DNA from: Melieria omissa
Taxonomy: Eukaryota > Arthropoda > Insecta > Diptera > Ulidiidae
Reading direction: 5' to 3'
Assembly: GCA_963971225.1 (NCBI GenBank)
Contig: OZ020267.1
Span: forward strand, 51,655,993 to 51,719,992
DNA: 64,000 nt
A program made the translations under genes and the position numbers. The notes beneath the pieces were generated by a model. The model did no database searches. It saw only the letters and a list, made by a program, of their open reading frames with translations, and had not been told where the DNA came from. Below, piece after piece: positions 14,104 to 27,179 of this stretch; the stretch's first letter is position 1, and the number at the start of each line of letters is the position of its first letter.

Positions 14104-14218
14104 AGTCTTTCTATCCGTGCTTATCCGGCCAGTTGAGTTAAAAACATAACCGCTCTAACTAAAAATGTTTTTGAAAAGTGAGATTTGTTCAATTCGAGAT
14201 GATTCTAGGAATTGGGGT

Positions 14219-15552
14219 TATTATTTTATTTTATTTTATTTTATTTTATTTTATTTTATTTTATTTTATTTTATTTTATTTTATTTTATTTTATTTTATT
14301 TTATTTTATTTTATTTTATTTTATTGTTTTAATTTTATTTTACTTTTTTATTTTATTTTATTTTATTTTATTTTATTTTATTTTATTTTACTTTATTTTA
14401 TTTTATTTTATTTTATTTTATTTTATTTTATTTTATTTTATTTTATTTTATTTTATTTCATTTTATTTTATTTTATTTTATTTTATTTTATTTTATTTTA
14501 TTTTATTTTATTTTATTTTATTTTATTTTATTTTATTTTATTGTTTTAATTTTATTTTACTTTTTTTTATTTTATTTTATTTTATTTTGTTTTATTTTAT
14601 TTTATTTTATTTTATTTTATTTTATTTTATTTTATTTTATTTTATTTTATTTTATTTTATTTTATTTTATTTTATTTTATTGTTTTAATTTTATTTTACT
14701 TTTTTATTTTATTTCATTTTATTTTATTTTATTTTATTTTAGTTTATTTTACTTTATTTTATTTTATTTTATTTTATTTTATTTTATTTTATTTTATTTT
14801 ATTTTATTTTATTTTATTTTATTTTATTTTATTTTATTTTATTTTATTTTATTTTATTTTGTTTTATTTTATTTTATTTTATTTTATTTTATTTTATTTT
14901 ATTTTATTTTATTTTATTTTATTTTATTTTATTTTAATTTATTTTATTTTATTTTATTGTTTTAATTTTATTTTACTTTTTTATTTTATTTCATTTTATT
15001 TTATTTTATTTTATTTTATTTTATTTTATTTTATTTTATTTTATTTTATTTTATTTTATTTTATTTTATTGTTTTAATTTTATTTTACTTTTTTATTTTA
15101 TTTTATTTTATTTTATTTTATTTTATTTTATTTTATTTTATTTTATTTTATTTTAGTTTATTTTACTTTATTTTATTTTATTTTATTTTATTTTATTTTA
15201 TTTTATTTTATTTTATTTTATTTTATTTTATTTTATTTTGTTTTATTTTATTTTATTTTATTTTATTTTATGTTATTTTATTTTATTTTATTTTATTTTA
15301 TTTTATTTTATTTTATTTTATTTTATTTTATTTTATTTTATTTTATTTTATTTTATTTTATTTTATTTTATTTTATTTTATTTTATTGTTTTAATTTTAT
15401 TTTACTTTTTTATTTTATTTCATTTTATTTTATTTTATTTTATTTTATTTTATTTTATTTTATTTTATTTTATTTTATTTTATTTTATTATATTTTGTTA
15501 TATTTTATTTTATTTTATTTTTTATTTTATTTATTTTTTATTTATTTATTTA
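14219..15552 (+). repeat. (TTTTA)n array with higher-order structure
   Basis: About 1.3 kb of almost uninterrupted TTTTA pentamers. A variant block TTGTTTTAATTTTATTTTAC recurs at about 14324, 14541, 14680, 14958, 15069 and 15386, usually followed by a TTTCA variant. Blocks with AGTTTATTTTACTTTA (near 14742 and 15153) and GTTTTA (near 14861 and 15240) repeat in the same order about 380-410 bp apart. This shows segmental duplication on top of slippage. Long Phe-Ile-Leu-Tyr reading frames here are by-products. Confidence 0.95.
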
Positions 15553-15647
15553 TTCCCCCGAAATATTAGGATCGACTTTTAAACTACATACAAATAAAAA
15601 GGCATTTTTTGGCATTTTTTTTAATATTAAAGAATTACTTTTATATA

Positions 15648-15885
15648 CAGTCGTGTCTGGGTATAGTGAACCCCATATATAGTGAACACCTCGATGTAGT
15701 GAACACTCAAATCTTGACATCGAGCCTATAAATATAGAAAAAAAATTGTCAAGCAAAAACAAAAATTGTATTTTTAGCTAATAAAACAAGTTTTTGAACA
15801 AAACTGTTAACTTTGATATAGTGAACAAACTCAATACAGTGAACAGGCCTTGCAATAATTAGTTCACTATATCCAGACACCAATG
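15648..15885. mobile_element. pogo/Tigger-type MITE, copy 1
   Basis: 238 bp between TA duplications. The inverted ends start near CAGTCGTGTCTGGGTATAGT. Several TATAGTGAAC words repeat near both ends. CAG termini with a TA duplication are typical of the pogo/Tigger branch. It has no coding capacity. Confidence 0.78.
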
Positions 15886-18800
15886 TATATATAGTATGTG
15901 TAATAATTATATAATATTTTTCTTAATCCGCCCCTGGATTTGGCCAATTTCTATCTGTCTGAATGCATAAACCAGTGAACCTATTGCATCAGGGACTTCG
16001 AAAACCTCAAATCAATTGTGAAACCAGCTCTTCAACTACAACGAGCACAGTTTGGGACCAATTTTGCCACACTTTTCTTAAACAATCCCGATTCGACTGT
16101 TTCAGTTAATACATGACTGATGTTGATTGACTCTTCTTGGCCAGAAGTATTGCTGTGTTTGTGAACGACAATTATATTCAGTAGAACAACACCATCTGTC
16201 GAATTCGTTTATATTTCCCTGAATCTAAATATTTAACAAATTTGTATTGGCTCACGTTCCACAGCCTTGAAATACACTTAAAGTTATTTGAAGCCGTATT
16301 ATCCCTTGTCAAAGTCAACATAATTAATAAAATAGCCCCAGTCGCAAGCAGCCCGCACCAACACAAATGTCGACAACGCCTGTCCTCCGGCCATGTTTTA
16401 CGCTTCGCCGAAGGAAACTTTTAGCATAAAATCGATATTCAAATTCTTTGCACTTAATGTCGAAAATTCAACACAACCAAAAACAACAACAAAATAACAA
16501 CAATTTATACAACCTAAAGCAGTCAAATGCAAGTACAGTACCGTCACAAAATATTTTCGTACAAAACTACTCGCACACACACACACACACATTTATTATC
16601 CGGACGCACACTCGCACACAGCATCCGACTGTAAGAAGGCAGCATAAACTTGTTAGGCGCATAAGGCGTGGTTATGGCAAGCAAACAGCTGCAACAACAA
16701 CAACTTGGTAGTTTGTATGTGTGTGTGTCCCATCCGCAGGCAGTCAAACGCACACACACACATTCAGGCACAACATTATAAATTGACTTGGCTGCATTAA
16801 AACTCACCCCTAAATTTGCAAATGGAAAGACACAGCACGAGCACTAAGACGGCGGCATTCTAATAAGAAAATGCCACCATTTTACGGACACTGCTGGAAA
16901 CCACCCCGACGCGCCACAATGTAAGGACTATTAAAGAAGCCAGCGCATATTTACGTCGTTTTTATGTTAATGGAACTAATGGAATGGAGTGTGTACGGCA
17001 AATGTCCTTTGCGTGTGCACGAGTGTGGGTAAGCTGGTCGATGTCGCTTTGGATTAGATGTGCTGCACGAGCGGATCTGATAAGAAAGCCGAAGCGTTAA
17101 CGGCAACAATTCGCATCTGGGCGTAGAAGGCAGTCGTAAATGATGGACACAAAATTTATAGCATGCAATAAATGAGTGTTTTGCGTAATCCTCGGTAGAG
17201 ACCGCTAGAAAAAATTCAAACCGAGTTGGCTTCAGACAACTCAAATTTTACTTGGCTTTAAATTTTCAACAATATTTCAAGAACTACAGTTTGTTTCACT
17301 GATCTTTGGCCTAATTAAAATTTGGGATAATTTTTGATTTATAGTCAACGTTGTTGAAGCGTTTTACATGTCATAAAAACAGTAAAAGTTTAGGTTAGGT
17401 ATAACTGGTTGGCCACGAGTAGCCACACATAGACCCTTGTTGGGGCCTTAGTGATGTCAGATGGAGATCCGTTTATGAGTTATAGTAGTGATCCGTGAGA
17501 ATACGAGGGAAGTAAAAGCTTACTTTATTAAATCTTTCTTATTGAAGTATTTTGAGCCAAACTTAGTTTCGGACTGACAAATTAAATTCATTTATAACAC
17601 CGTTCGACAAAAATCAAAAAATTTCAAAACACGCGAAAAAATCTTTATTCTCGAAAAACTGGGGGCCAAATGTATTAAACTGAATTTTTATTTTTTCTCT
17701 CTGACGTCAGGATTTTTTTTAAAAGGACATTGAAATTTCAAGGACATGTTTCTTTTAAAATTTTTTTTTATTTTAAAAATTGAGCGCATTCTAGAATAAC
17801 AATTTGGATAGCAAATAAAAGAGAAAAATCCTTAGAATCTTAAAAAATTCAATGTTTTGGTGCACAAGGACGAAGAGGTATTGAAAACGTCCTTTTAAAA
17901 CTTTATCCTTGAATAGCCTTGGAAATTTCCAATGGTATTTTTTGAAAAAATATATCTTAAGGACTAATATGTACACTACCACAAATTTCCTTCCTTGAAT
18001 TTCGTCCTTTTGCCAGTTTCCATCTTAAATAGCTCCAAACCTTTTGATAGATAGTCATTGCCTGAGTCACTGCAGCCTTCGGTTTTCCACTGTTCTGAGC
18101 TAATTTCCTTCAGTTCGTTATGCTCAACAATCTACTGTCAGTGACCGTCTGATCTTATAGCAACGATTCGGTCTGTTATGTATTCTCGATCCTTATACAG
18201 GTTGGTATTTCTACTATATATTGAAATTTTTCATTGAATATTTTTCCATGATTCTCTCTTGCTTTCCTTCTTATGTGCTTTATGTAACTTATAAAAGTGG
18301 TAATTTCCCTTAAAGTTCTGTATCCAATCGAAAATGTATCCTTTTTCAAGTTCCATTCAACGGGCCGCATCCCTATCCACTCGTAACATGACGCCACCGC
18401 AAAACCCTTGAACCCATAACGCATTTGTATATACATACGAGTTCTGCATATCTTTATTCGACATATATTCCTTTGTGAGCTGCACATGTGTGTTTAACAT
18501 TTTCACTGATAACAATATACTCGTTTTTATTTAATGTCCTTACAAAGCCACAACAGCAGCCGTAACAACAACAAAAGACAACGGCTTGACAACACCAGCA
18601 CCGCATTTCTGAAACAATGCCCGTTTGAAGAAAATAAAAATTCAAATTCAAACTCATTTTACACACACACACACTTAAACACATACATAACCACCCACGC
18701 ATCATGCGCTCTTATCCTTTTCACAAATCAAGTGTGCCTTCTCCGACACACACTGCCTCCGCCAGCACTGCACTCCGTTGTAATATTCTGTGTTTCATTT

Positions 18801-19359
18801 CATTTGTGTCGACAAATGTTTATATTTCGTCCCAGAATTATATGGCAGCTCCTTTTTCGTTTTCATTTTCATTTTTCAGCCCAAAGAAAAGCTGTTATCC
18901 TTTTTATACACTTTTGCACTGCTTTTGTAATTATGTCAACTGCAAGGATTTGGTTTTCGGTTTTATTGGAATTTATTTTATTATTATAATCTTTTTTATG
19001 TTGGTTGGCACATTATGAATTGTTGGGATTGGGCGTTGTATGTAAAATGCGGAACTAAATGTCAAGGACCAAAGTAGAAGTCGAGGACTTTTAAGTTTAA
19101 GTATACAACAGTAGATATTATGAAAAGGTGGGGGCTGCATTTCTGTTAGGAACTGATGTGAACTGAAATATTGTCAATTCAAATGATATGTCATGCATGG
19201 AGGGAAGCATTAAAATAAAATAATTTGTCCACATTTGTACACTTTATAAAGCATTTTAATCAGTGAAGTGCTTTGCATCTCAGTAAACTTTGTCCAAACA
19301 TTAATGTAGATATTTATACTGTAAATATATTCAATTTATGTATATATATACCATATATA
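15886..19359. other. Gene-poor stretch
   Basis: Contains (CA)n at 16570-16590 and 18661-18673. CCGCCCCTGG near 15930, read in reverse, looks like a lone hAT terminus. No gene seen. Confidence 0.45.
17385..17505. repeat. Possible interspersed repeat with GGTTAGGT
   Basis: TTTAGGTTAGGTATAACTGG and the following GC-richer text differ sharply from the AT-rich flanks. A related ACCTAAACTAACCTAA string ends a GC-richer patch at 22975-23103. I infer repeat fragments; no ends or coding sequence are visible. Confidence 0.3.
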
Positions 19360-19617
19360 TCTGTGCCATTTTGACAAAACAACCTAAGTCTTATTTTCAA
19401 AATGTTCAGGAGAGCGAAAAACCTGATGAGGTGCAGACCAAATCTCATACAAAACTCGAGAAAAGTTGAAATTATACACCTCATATCTCTGTAACTAAAT
19501 GTCATAGAAACAAACCGATTACACCAATAGAAGCGTCTTTAAATTGTTTCTTTATGACTAAAAAAATTGTAAATTTGACTTAAGTCGACTTAAGTGCTTT
19601 TGTCAAAATTCCACAGA
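19360..19617. mobile_element. 258-bp MITE, copy 1
   Basis: TA-flanked, with inverted ends close to TCTGTGGAATTTTGACAAAA. An 18-bp perfect palindrome centred on GTCGAC lies at 19578-19595. It is non-coding. An equal-length copy lies at 53946, differing at about a dozen positions by eye. Confidence 0.85.
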
Positions 19618-19961
19618 TATATTTATACTGTATTCAATAAATAAGATACGAAAACTTAGTATTTGGCACATTTTATTGGTCAATGAAATTAGTTAGACGA
19701 ATCCAACCTAAAAACAGTTAATCTCTTTATAATAAAAAAATATCCAACAAGTGAAGATTTTTGCTTATTTTTTTTAGAAAGTTTTGATTTCCAAATTACT
19801 TTATCCATTTGCGATTTCTACTCTTGTTGGAGAGACTATTGAAAAGTTCAAGCAAGGATTTATACATTTTTTTAAAAGACTGCCTTGACTCATTGGTTGT
19901 TGTCTTGAATCGCCAATCAGTGCATTATAGGTTCGAATGACAACTCAGACAACTTACTTAA

Positions 19962-20180
19962 CCCTTTCGGGACTACTGGTATAATTCGTCCCAGCAAGTT
20001 TTTAATGCCCCTCAAAACAATTATTCAAATCTTACAACACACGCAAAATATTTTTTCGATTTAGGTGTTCCCGGGATTTTTGAACATCCAATATAATTTT
20101 CTAACCCTAACACTCATGGTATGAGAATATTTCTACTGAGAGTATTTTGGATTTCAAAAATAAACTCCGTTCTGAAAGGG
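19962..20180. mobile_element. piggyBac-type MITE, complete copy
   Basis: 219 bp flanked by TTAA on both sides (19958-19961 and 20181-20184). The inverted ends are CCCTTTCGGGAC and CCCTTTCAGAAC. TTAA targets with CCC-starting ends are the hallmark of the piggyBac superfamily. Diverged relatives are seen at 30.35, 32.6 and 53.1 kb. Confidence 0.78.
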
Positions 20181-23100
20181 TTAATCACTTACTTACGTAC
20201 TTAACTGGCAATAGAACTAATATCAGATTTGGCCTAATCAAAAGAAGAACGCCAGTTGGTTCTATGTTTCTTGGTGTCATTTGAAAGTTCCAAGCGTTTG
20301 GTCTTTCCAGCGTAGCCCATCGCGGCGTGGCCCATCGCGGGTACGCCTCATCATGTAAACCCTGCTGGAGTATCTTCTGGCATACAGACAACATTATACC
20401 AGAGAAGAGGTTTTAAGCAGCATGTCCCTGTTTGACTAATACAGATCGCTTTTCCAGTACGGTCGAAGATCTTTCGGAACATTTTTCTTACGAACACTCT
20501 TACAAGAATTTTATCGGTGGTGAGTAATGTCGAAACTTCGTTACAATGTAGCAGAACGAGCAGGATGTACTTCGTAGGAGGTGAGTTTCATATATCATGA
20601 AAGGGCTCTGCTTTCCAATATTCTACTGAGCCCGATCATCACGGTCCTAGAGTTAAATAAGAAGGAAAGGGAGATTTTAAGCAGAGAGATAATTTCCTAT
20701 CGACCTTAGAAATCGTTTAGGCTTTGTAGAAGGTGAGTTTCACATCTACTCTACTTTCTCTCTACTCTTCCAATATTCTACTGAGTCCAATCATCAGGCT
20801 CCGAGAGTTAAATGAGAAGGAAAGGGAGATTTTAAACAGAGAGATAATTACCTATGGACCTTAGAAATCGTCCTCCATCCTTAATCGAAATTTCATAAAT
20901 AAAATTTCATAAAATTGTGTGGCAGTTATTACTAAAAATGAAGCGCTACATACAGAAATAATGCGTTCTCATTGAAAAAAATAACCGATTTGTTAGAGCA
21001 ACGCTTTCCAGACCAAATCATCCCCCGAAATTCCAATGTCAACTGTTAGTAGAACCCACTACCTTCCAGAGCAAGACCACCTAATAGGTATACAGGGCCA
21101 CTTGTGCGGACATCAGTTTTAGGAATTCATTAAATATTTCAGTTGAAAAACTCTGTTTTGCTTTTCAACAAACACTTTAATAATTACGCATTTCATTTTA
21201 CACAGAATTGTGGACATCTAATTTGTTCATTTCTTTCCACAGGGTTTTATGAAGAATTTGTTGGTACACCAGCATTTTCTTTACCCTCAAATTAATGATA
21301 AAACGAACAGCAGCAGCCACCATTTGCAACACGTTACCTCTTCGTCCCACAGCACTAGCGCCCATGCCTAGCCGCCTATCCTTGAGGCTGTTTTCTCTGC
21401 CAACACACACACACATTGATGCTGGTAATGTCCTTTCACTTTACACATGCATGCGGACGTGTTATAAAAGCCAGAAAAATAGTTTTGTTGCTTCAGCCAT
21501 AATGTTAACTGCTTTACGAGTGGTGCTATCTATTTGTGTTCATGTGGTTGTGGGATGGCAGCGAAGCGCCCTGGCTTTCTGCACCATCATCGCTGAGACG
21601 CAGCGTCGACCGGGACAGGCGAACACCCGCGTCCCCTATGTTGTTGTTGTTGTTGTTTTGTTGTGTGTGCCTCTCTATATCTGCAAATAATAAATATGAC
21701 CGAAATGAAACTGCCCAAAATTCCACATAATCGTACACACCCACCAGCCGCCACTCAACCCGCATATCCAGCACACACACACACAGGAGCACAACTCACA
21801 CACACACGCACACATCCACCCAGGCCACGTAAGAACACTCTCCACTTTGGTTAAGAATACCCTACGTTCTCCTATCGAATGTTCTTCGGCGACGGCCTGA
21901 ACCGTTATGTTTTCGTGTGTGCACAAGTGTGTAGTGTGTGTTTGTGTGTGTGCCAGTGTGTGGGTGGTTGGAGATATACGCCATCATGGCCGTATGGCTA
22001 CCGGAAATTCGGTTAAAAGTTGAGTTTTGTTGATGTTGTTGTATTTTCCTTCTAACCAAAGTCAATTTTGCTGTTCATAAATGCGGAGCAGTGGCAAAAT
22101 ACAAGCAACGCTCAATATTGAGGGTTGCTTATAGATTTGTTTTCTTTCTACAATAATTTTAGTCTGTGACTTCATCGCGACAGAATTTAAAAGAATATAT
22201 TTTCATTACTTTAAAGCAAAAATTTCGTATTCCCTAAACAAGAGAAAAACAATGTTATGCGCTGTCGTACCCTATGATTGGTGCATTGCATTGTTATTTG
22301 TTTTATTCTATTTCATTGTTTTGTGTGGCTTTCACTGTTCCACTGCTGTATTTATAAGAAAACTTTACCGAAAAATTTGCATACACGCAAATTTGGTGTA
22401 CAAAATGAATGCAAATTTTCAAGTGTTTCCTTTTCGTTATGAACCCGACAGCAACTTCAGCTGTGAGGCGAGTTTACAAATGATCAGGAATATGCAAATT
22501 TTACTGGCGAAGCAGGCAAACAGTTGCGAGCGAAATTGTCGTAACAAAGCCGCTCGAATCGGTTGTCAGGCTGAGTGAGTTAACGTTCAAAGTTCGTAAA
22601 TGCCTATTTTTCACTTCAATTCACTGCAGCAGGAAAAGCTATATACATGTACTATAGATATCTACTGAATATGAATACTAACAAAAATACTAAATACTGA
22701 AAGCTCATTAAAGTATTTTGTATCGGTAGTTAAGACTTTTCCCCATCTTTCAGGCAGCATATGGACTCGGCGTTGAGAAAATTCATCGTTTTTCAAAGCG
22801 ATCCAAGAATTGACGCAATGTTTGGCTTATTCGTAATAAGTGAACTGCTGATCCTCCAGGCCATGGGTCATCGGCCGAAACAAGTAATAGTCAAAAGAAG
22901 AAATATCGAATGTTCTATCTCTAATAGTTGAAATTTCGGATCTACTCCCCTTCATCAAGAGGTCGAATCGGTTTGCCCCGAACTGAGAGCCACTGGCTAG
23001 CTCCAGAATCTTCTAAGAAGGGATTTACAATGGACCATTTTAGCCTCCGAGTGGGAGTGCTGCCCACACCTAAAGGGAAGGGCCCTACCTAAACTAACCT

Positions 23101-23284
23101 AATGTTCTAGGATATCCCACTAAATCGCCTGCAAAATTTATTTCACTACATTTGCAACATGTGGTCGATCGATGTCGCGCAGAAAAATAAAGTCAAGTAT
23201 GGTATAGTTAGAGCACAAAGGAAGTATTATTTTATTATTTTTTTTCGTAATTTTATTATTTTATTTTTATATTTTGAGAAAGTT
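20181..23284. other. Gene-poor stretch
   Basis: Besides the tandem duplication it has CA/GT tracts (21400-21420, 21773-21812, 21910-21955) and a TATAAAAG plus TCAG pair at 21463 and 21493 with no clear gene behind it. Confidence 0.45.
20574..20875. repeat. Diverged tandem duplication, ~165-bp period
   Basis: GGTGAGTTTCA, TTCCAATATTCTACTGAG, AAGGAAAGGGAGATTTTAA and GACCTTAGAAATCGT occur in the same order in both halves (about 20580-20712 and 20741-20869). It is non-coding. Confidence 0.7.
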
Positions 23285-23745
23285 TGTAACAACAAGCATC
23301 ATCAATATCATTATCGGTTTTTGGAATCCTAAACGGAATAAAGACAATCAACCACTCCTGCATGTCATCTAGTTTGCTTCTTGGCCACTGCATTCAACTT
23401 CCTAAATCTGAGATAATGGCTTCCTCTGCCGATAAATGGAATCCACTCCAGGCCCTTCTTTGCAATGCTGTCATCTTCGTTGCGGAAAGTATGACCTATC
23501 TACTTCCAATTGTAACAACAAGCATCATCAATATCATTATCGGTTTTTGGAACCCTAAACGGAATAAAGACAATCAACCACTCCTGCATGTCATCTAGTT
23601 TGCTTCTTAGCCACTGCCTTCAACTTACTAAACCTGAGATAATGGCCCTTCTTTGCAATGCTGTCATCTTCGTTGCGGAAAGTATGACCTATCCTTCCAA
23701 TTCGAATTCAGATAACTACCTGCTCCATTTCTGCTTTCTAGTGAA
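23285..23745 (-). mobile_element. LINE 3'-end fragment, internally duplicated
   Basis: Read on the minus strand, this gives GHTFRNEDDSIAKKGLEW and similar, the GH-x-R-x-DD-x-IAKQAL-W tail found at the C-terminus of some non-LTR reverse transcriptases. The segment occurs twice in tandem, about 230 bp apart, with near-identical sequence. The reading frame is broken. Confidence 0.5.
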
Positions 23746-24009
23746 ATTCCTCATTTAAAATATTAGACCAAATAATATGACATACCATTTTACGACAGCG
23801 GTTCACGAAGGTTTGCAACAGCAGCATTGGTATTAAGCTGAAGTTCAGATTGTTTGTCCACCGTACAGTGTACATTATGTATACCAAAGGCCAACATGAC
23901 TTTCCTAATTTGGCAATCATTGTAAAACTAGTATCATTAGTATTCCAGTCTTTCAGGCTGAATGTGGCAGGAAATTACTGAATTTTAATGTCAGGAGGAT
24001 TTGGATAAT

Positions 24010-24470
24010 CATAATGTCCGACAGTCAGGCCGCAATAAAGGCTATGAACTCGATGGCGTTTAACTCCAAACTGGCCTGGGAGACAGCAAATGTTCTCCAA
24101 GACATTTCAAAGGATAACCGATTTATAATACACTGGGTCCTTGCGCATTGTGGGCTCAATGGTAATGAGGCAAATCTAAGTACCTTCTGGACCTAAGCAG
24201 ATAAAAGCTTAAGTTCATGACAGGGATTCTGAGCGGGCACTGTCTGCTAAGTATGCACAGAGCGCGTCTGGGAGTCACAAATAGCGAACTATGCAGAATG
24301 AAAGCGTATATTCAGTACACTGATTCAGACGAAAGCACTGTCTGAAATCGATCTGGTAACAATCAGAGAGTTCCTGGAAAGCATTGGGGTAGATGAACTC
24401 CTCGAATGACGAATAGGGGACACAATAGTTCTCATTAGACACATTGTCTCGGGCAGCTGTTACCTAATCT
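24010..24470 (+). mobile_element. LINE fragment with RNase H-like domain
   Basis: 24014-24196 encodes MSDSQAAIKAM, then IIHWVLAHCGLNGNEA, which matches the SDSQAAI and W-x-x-GH-x-G-x-x-GNE motifs of RNase H domains in I/R1/Jockey-type retrotransposons. It is followed, across stops, by a tail-like GILSGHC and FLESIGVDELL pattern. No reverse transcriptase region is present. Confidence 0.6.
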
Positions 24471-24479
24471 AAGCTAATC

Positions 24480-26232
24480 ATTAGTATTGAATAAAGTATC
24501 AAATATATCTAATCTGTCTGTCTATTTACTGCCATGAACGCGTTACCACTTTTGCCTTCTTTAGAGCACTCGAGCCCGCTTGTACCCAATATTTTTACTA
24601 TTCCTCTCAAGTCTGTAGTGCTAGATCCATGTTACGTTAAAGATTATGAATCAATTGTTATGAATTGTGCATTTTGTGTTTTCAAACCAGCTTTAATCTT
24701 TCAGAAAACAGTTTTGAGTACAATGTACTGTGACTCGGTTGGCTGTCACAACGAAGTTAACCGAGTAACACTCATCAAATATCATCATATTGAATTGAAA
24801 TTAGTGCTGGGTCCACTACTTTTACAAACTATTTTTACAAATATTAAACTCATTAAAAGGAAGTTTATTTGAAAATCTAAATAATAGTAAACATTTTATT
24901 TATAAATAAATGTTTTAAATTGCAGCGCCTGTACAAACCATAGAATAACTAAATATTCACACATACATACAGAATACTATAGATACTTGAAATTTCATTC
25001 CGGTGCATAAGTTTTCTCGCAACTGTAACCATTTTATGGCCATTTTTCACATCCGATTGCCAGTGGCCAGAGGAGCCGAGTGCAAAATGTTGTATGAACA
25101 CAAACGACTTGGCGCGGACTTGTTTCGGATGCTCCTACCAAGACCAAAACAAAAGTGATGAGAGGTTTCTGATAAAAACCAAACGGAGCGAGCAGGGACG
25201 CAACGAACGGTAAAGAGAAACGCAAAGTGTGTGTGTGAAGGGGACACAAACGAATGAATGACCGGATGGAGGATGGACTATTAAGGTTTAGAAATAAAAG
25301 AGGGAAGGAAAACTTTTGCGCAATTTTGAATTTATGAAAATTGCTTAAAATGGAAAACATAAAACAACAACAACAACCATATGGAGAGTACAACAAAATC
25401 AACAAGCAAGAACAACATCAAAAATAAAATTCAACACTAACTAACCAACTAAAACTAACTATCACACACACACACGAACATATCGACACACACACACATA
25501 GACAAAGCGGTATTTACACATACACACGAACATAATTTCATCCATTTTAAGTGTAGTGAATGAACATGGCTGCATGGATATGTGTTGGTAAACACAAATT
25601 TTTGCCACTGTGCGAGTTCAAGTTAAATTGGAATACGGAAGACGATGAAGCAGAACGAGAAGGCGCATGTGAGCATCGAAAGGCTGAATAAAGGCGATGC
25701 TGAAGGCAAAGGCAAAGGCAGCAGTGGCAAGAGCCAACAACCAAAACGGAGGCAAAAAGTTGAAGCTGAACAAAATTTGATATCTCCAATTTGTAACGGT
25801 TGAAATTACAATGACAGCTACATAAACATACGCACGACTGTGTGTGTATGTGTGTGTAAATAAATGAACGCACGTATGCATGTGTGAGTGTGTTCGGGCG
25901 TCCGTATGTGTGCAGACAAACGCTTGCAGTAATTGTGCACACATGCAAAACGAATGACTCGTAAATATATATGTAAAATATTCTCTAGATATTCTTTAGA
26001 TGTTTATGAAATAAATTTAATTTTCAGCTGTGTGATTAAACGACCAAAGTTTAACTAACATACAATTAGTAAACAAATTATTGTTTCTTTTCTCAATATT
26101 ATTAAACTTATTTTTGGTTTAACTTTATTTTGTTTACTGTTTGTATTTAATTTGTTTCTTTTCAAGTTCCCAAGTGTTGAGTCTTCAGTCTTTTGCTACA
26201 CTTTTTAAATATATCTGTCATATCAGATATAA
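24480..26232. other. Gene-poor stretch
   Basis: CA/GT tracts at 25460-25530 and 25840-25860. No exon-like sequence. Confidence 0.45.
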
Positions 26233-26234
26233 TA

Positions 26235-26975
26235 TCAAGTGTACAACTTTGTTTCCGCCGTTTTTTTCCAAAATTAAGAGCTTTATTGCGAAAAAGTGCT
26301 TACAGATGTATTATTCAAAGTATTGTCCGTCGCTAGCGACAACTTTCTCCCATCTTTCCGGCAATTTTCGGATCCCGGCTCGAAAAAAGGAGTCCTCTTT
26401 TGACGCTATCCATGAAGCAATCCATTTTTCCAATTCTTCGAAGGATTGAAAATGTTGATCTGCCAGGCCGTGTGCCATCGAACGGAATAGGTGGAAGTCA
26501 GAAGGGGCGACATCTGGGGAATACGGCGGGTGGGGCAAGACTTCCCATTTCAGCGTTTCCAGGTACTTTTTGACCACTTTTGCGACGTGAGGCCGAGCAT
26601 TGTCGTGTTGGAGGATGACTTTGTCATGTCGCTCTTCCATTTTTAAAACGTTGAAACCACTCCCGACACGTTCTTTCACTCAGAGCAGCATCACCGTAAG
26701 TTTCTGAGAGTATTCGATGCGCTTCAGCTGCATTTTTTTTCGAATTGTAACAGAAAAGTAAAACTTCCCGCAAATGGCGAGAATTGGGCACATAAACGGA
26801 CATTTTCGAGCGTGAATAATACGAAAACAAGAACAACTGTCACTGAAACGGCGATGACAATTCGTTAGGCACTGTCCACACTCACTTTAAAGGCATTACC
26901 ATCTATGTATTTCAACCAGCCTCAGCCGGCACAGCCACCTATCGGAAAACGGCGGAAGCAAAGTTGTACACCTGA
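26235..26975 (-). mobile_element. Deleted mariner of a second DD34D subfamily
   Basis: 741 bp flanked by TA (26233-26234 and 26976-26977). The inverted ends share GTACAACTTTG and CCGCCGTTTT spaced alike on both sides. The transposase is in two out-of-frame pieces: an N-terminal HTH piece starting at the ATG at 26801-26803 (RTCREWFQRFKNGR) and a C-terminal piece 26311-26679 with ILQHDNARPH and APSDFHLF, 34 residues apart. The part with the first Asp is deleted. The ends and protein differ clearly from the irritans-type copies at 30.6 and 34.3 kb. Confidence 0.88.
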
Positions 26976-27179
26976 TATAATAAACAGATATTTGGGAATA
27001 CCCCTTGTATGGCTTACTGCAGTGAAATAACATAATGACGGGGCAACCAATTCCGTTCTTAGATGTTTGAACAATTGATGTTCATATTTTAGTTGTAAAA
27101 CTGTAAGCAACAGGATTTGTTAAATAAACAAATGAAATAATTTAAAATGATTGAATTGCAATTTGATCCAATAAAACTC

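Larger units (their letters stand above)
9625..14218. other. Gene-poor stretch
   Basis: Apart from the SINE relic, holds (CA)n tracts (11259-11277 and 11437-11456) and a GC-richer patch at 11580-12300. No supported gene. Confidence 0.5.

Noticed and set aside
14178..15582. Several overlapping frames of 70-158 codons rich in Phe, Ile, Leu and Tyr
   Set aside because: They are the translation of the TTTTA pentamer array, open because the repeat has no stop in those frames.
22252..22578. 108-codon ORF with a hydrophobic N-terminus and several cysteines
   Set aside because: No recognisable domain, no splice context and no conservation evidence; could be a small membrane protein but is unsupported.
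24534..24872. 112-codon ORF
   Set aside because: No domain and AT-driven composition; lies among LINE debris.
25547..25948. Minus-strand ORFs of 108-133 codons rich in His, Thr and Ser
   Set aside because: Generated by CA/GT repeats in overlapping frames.
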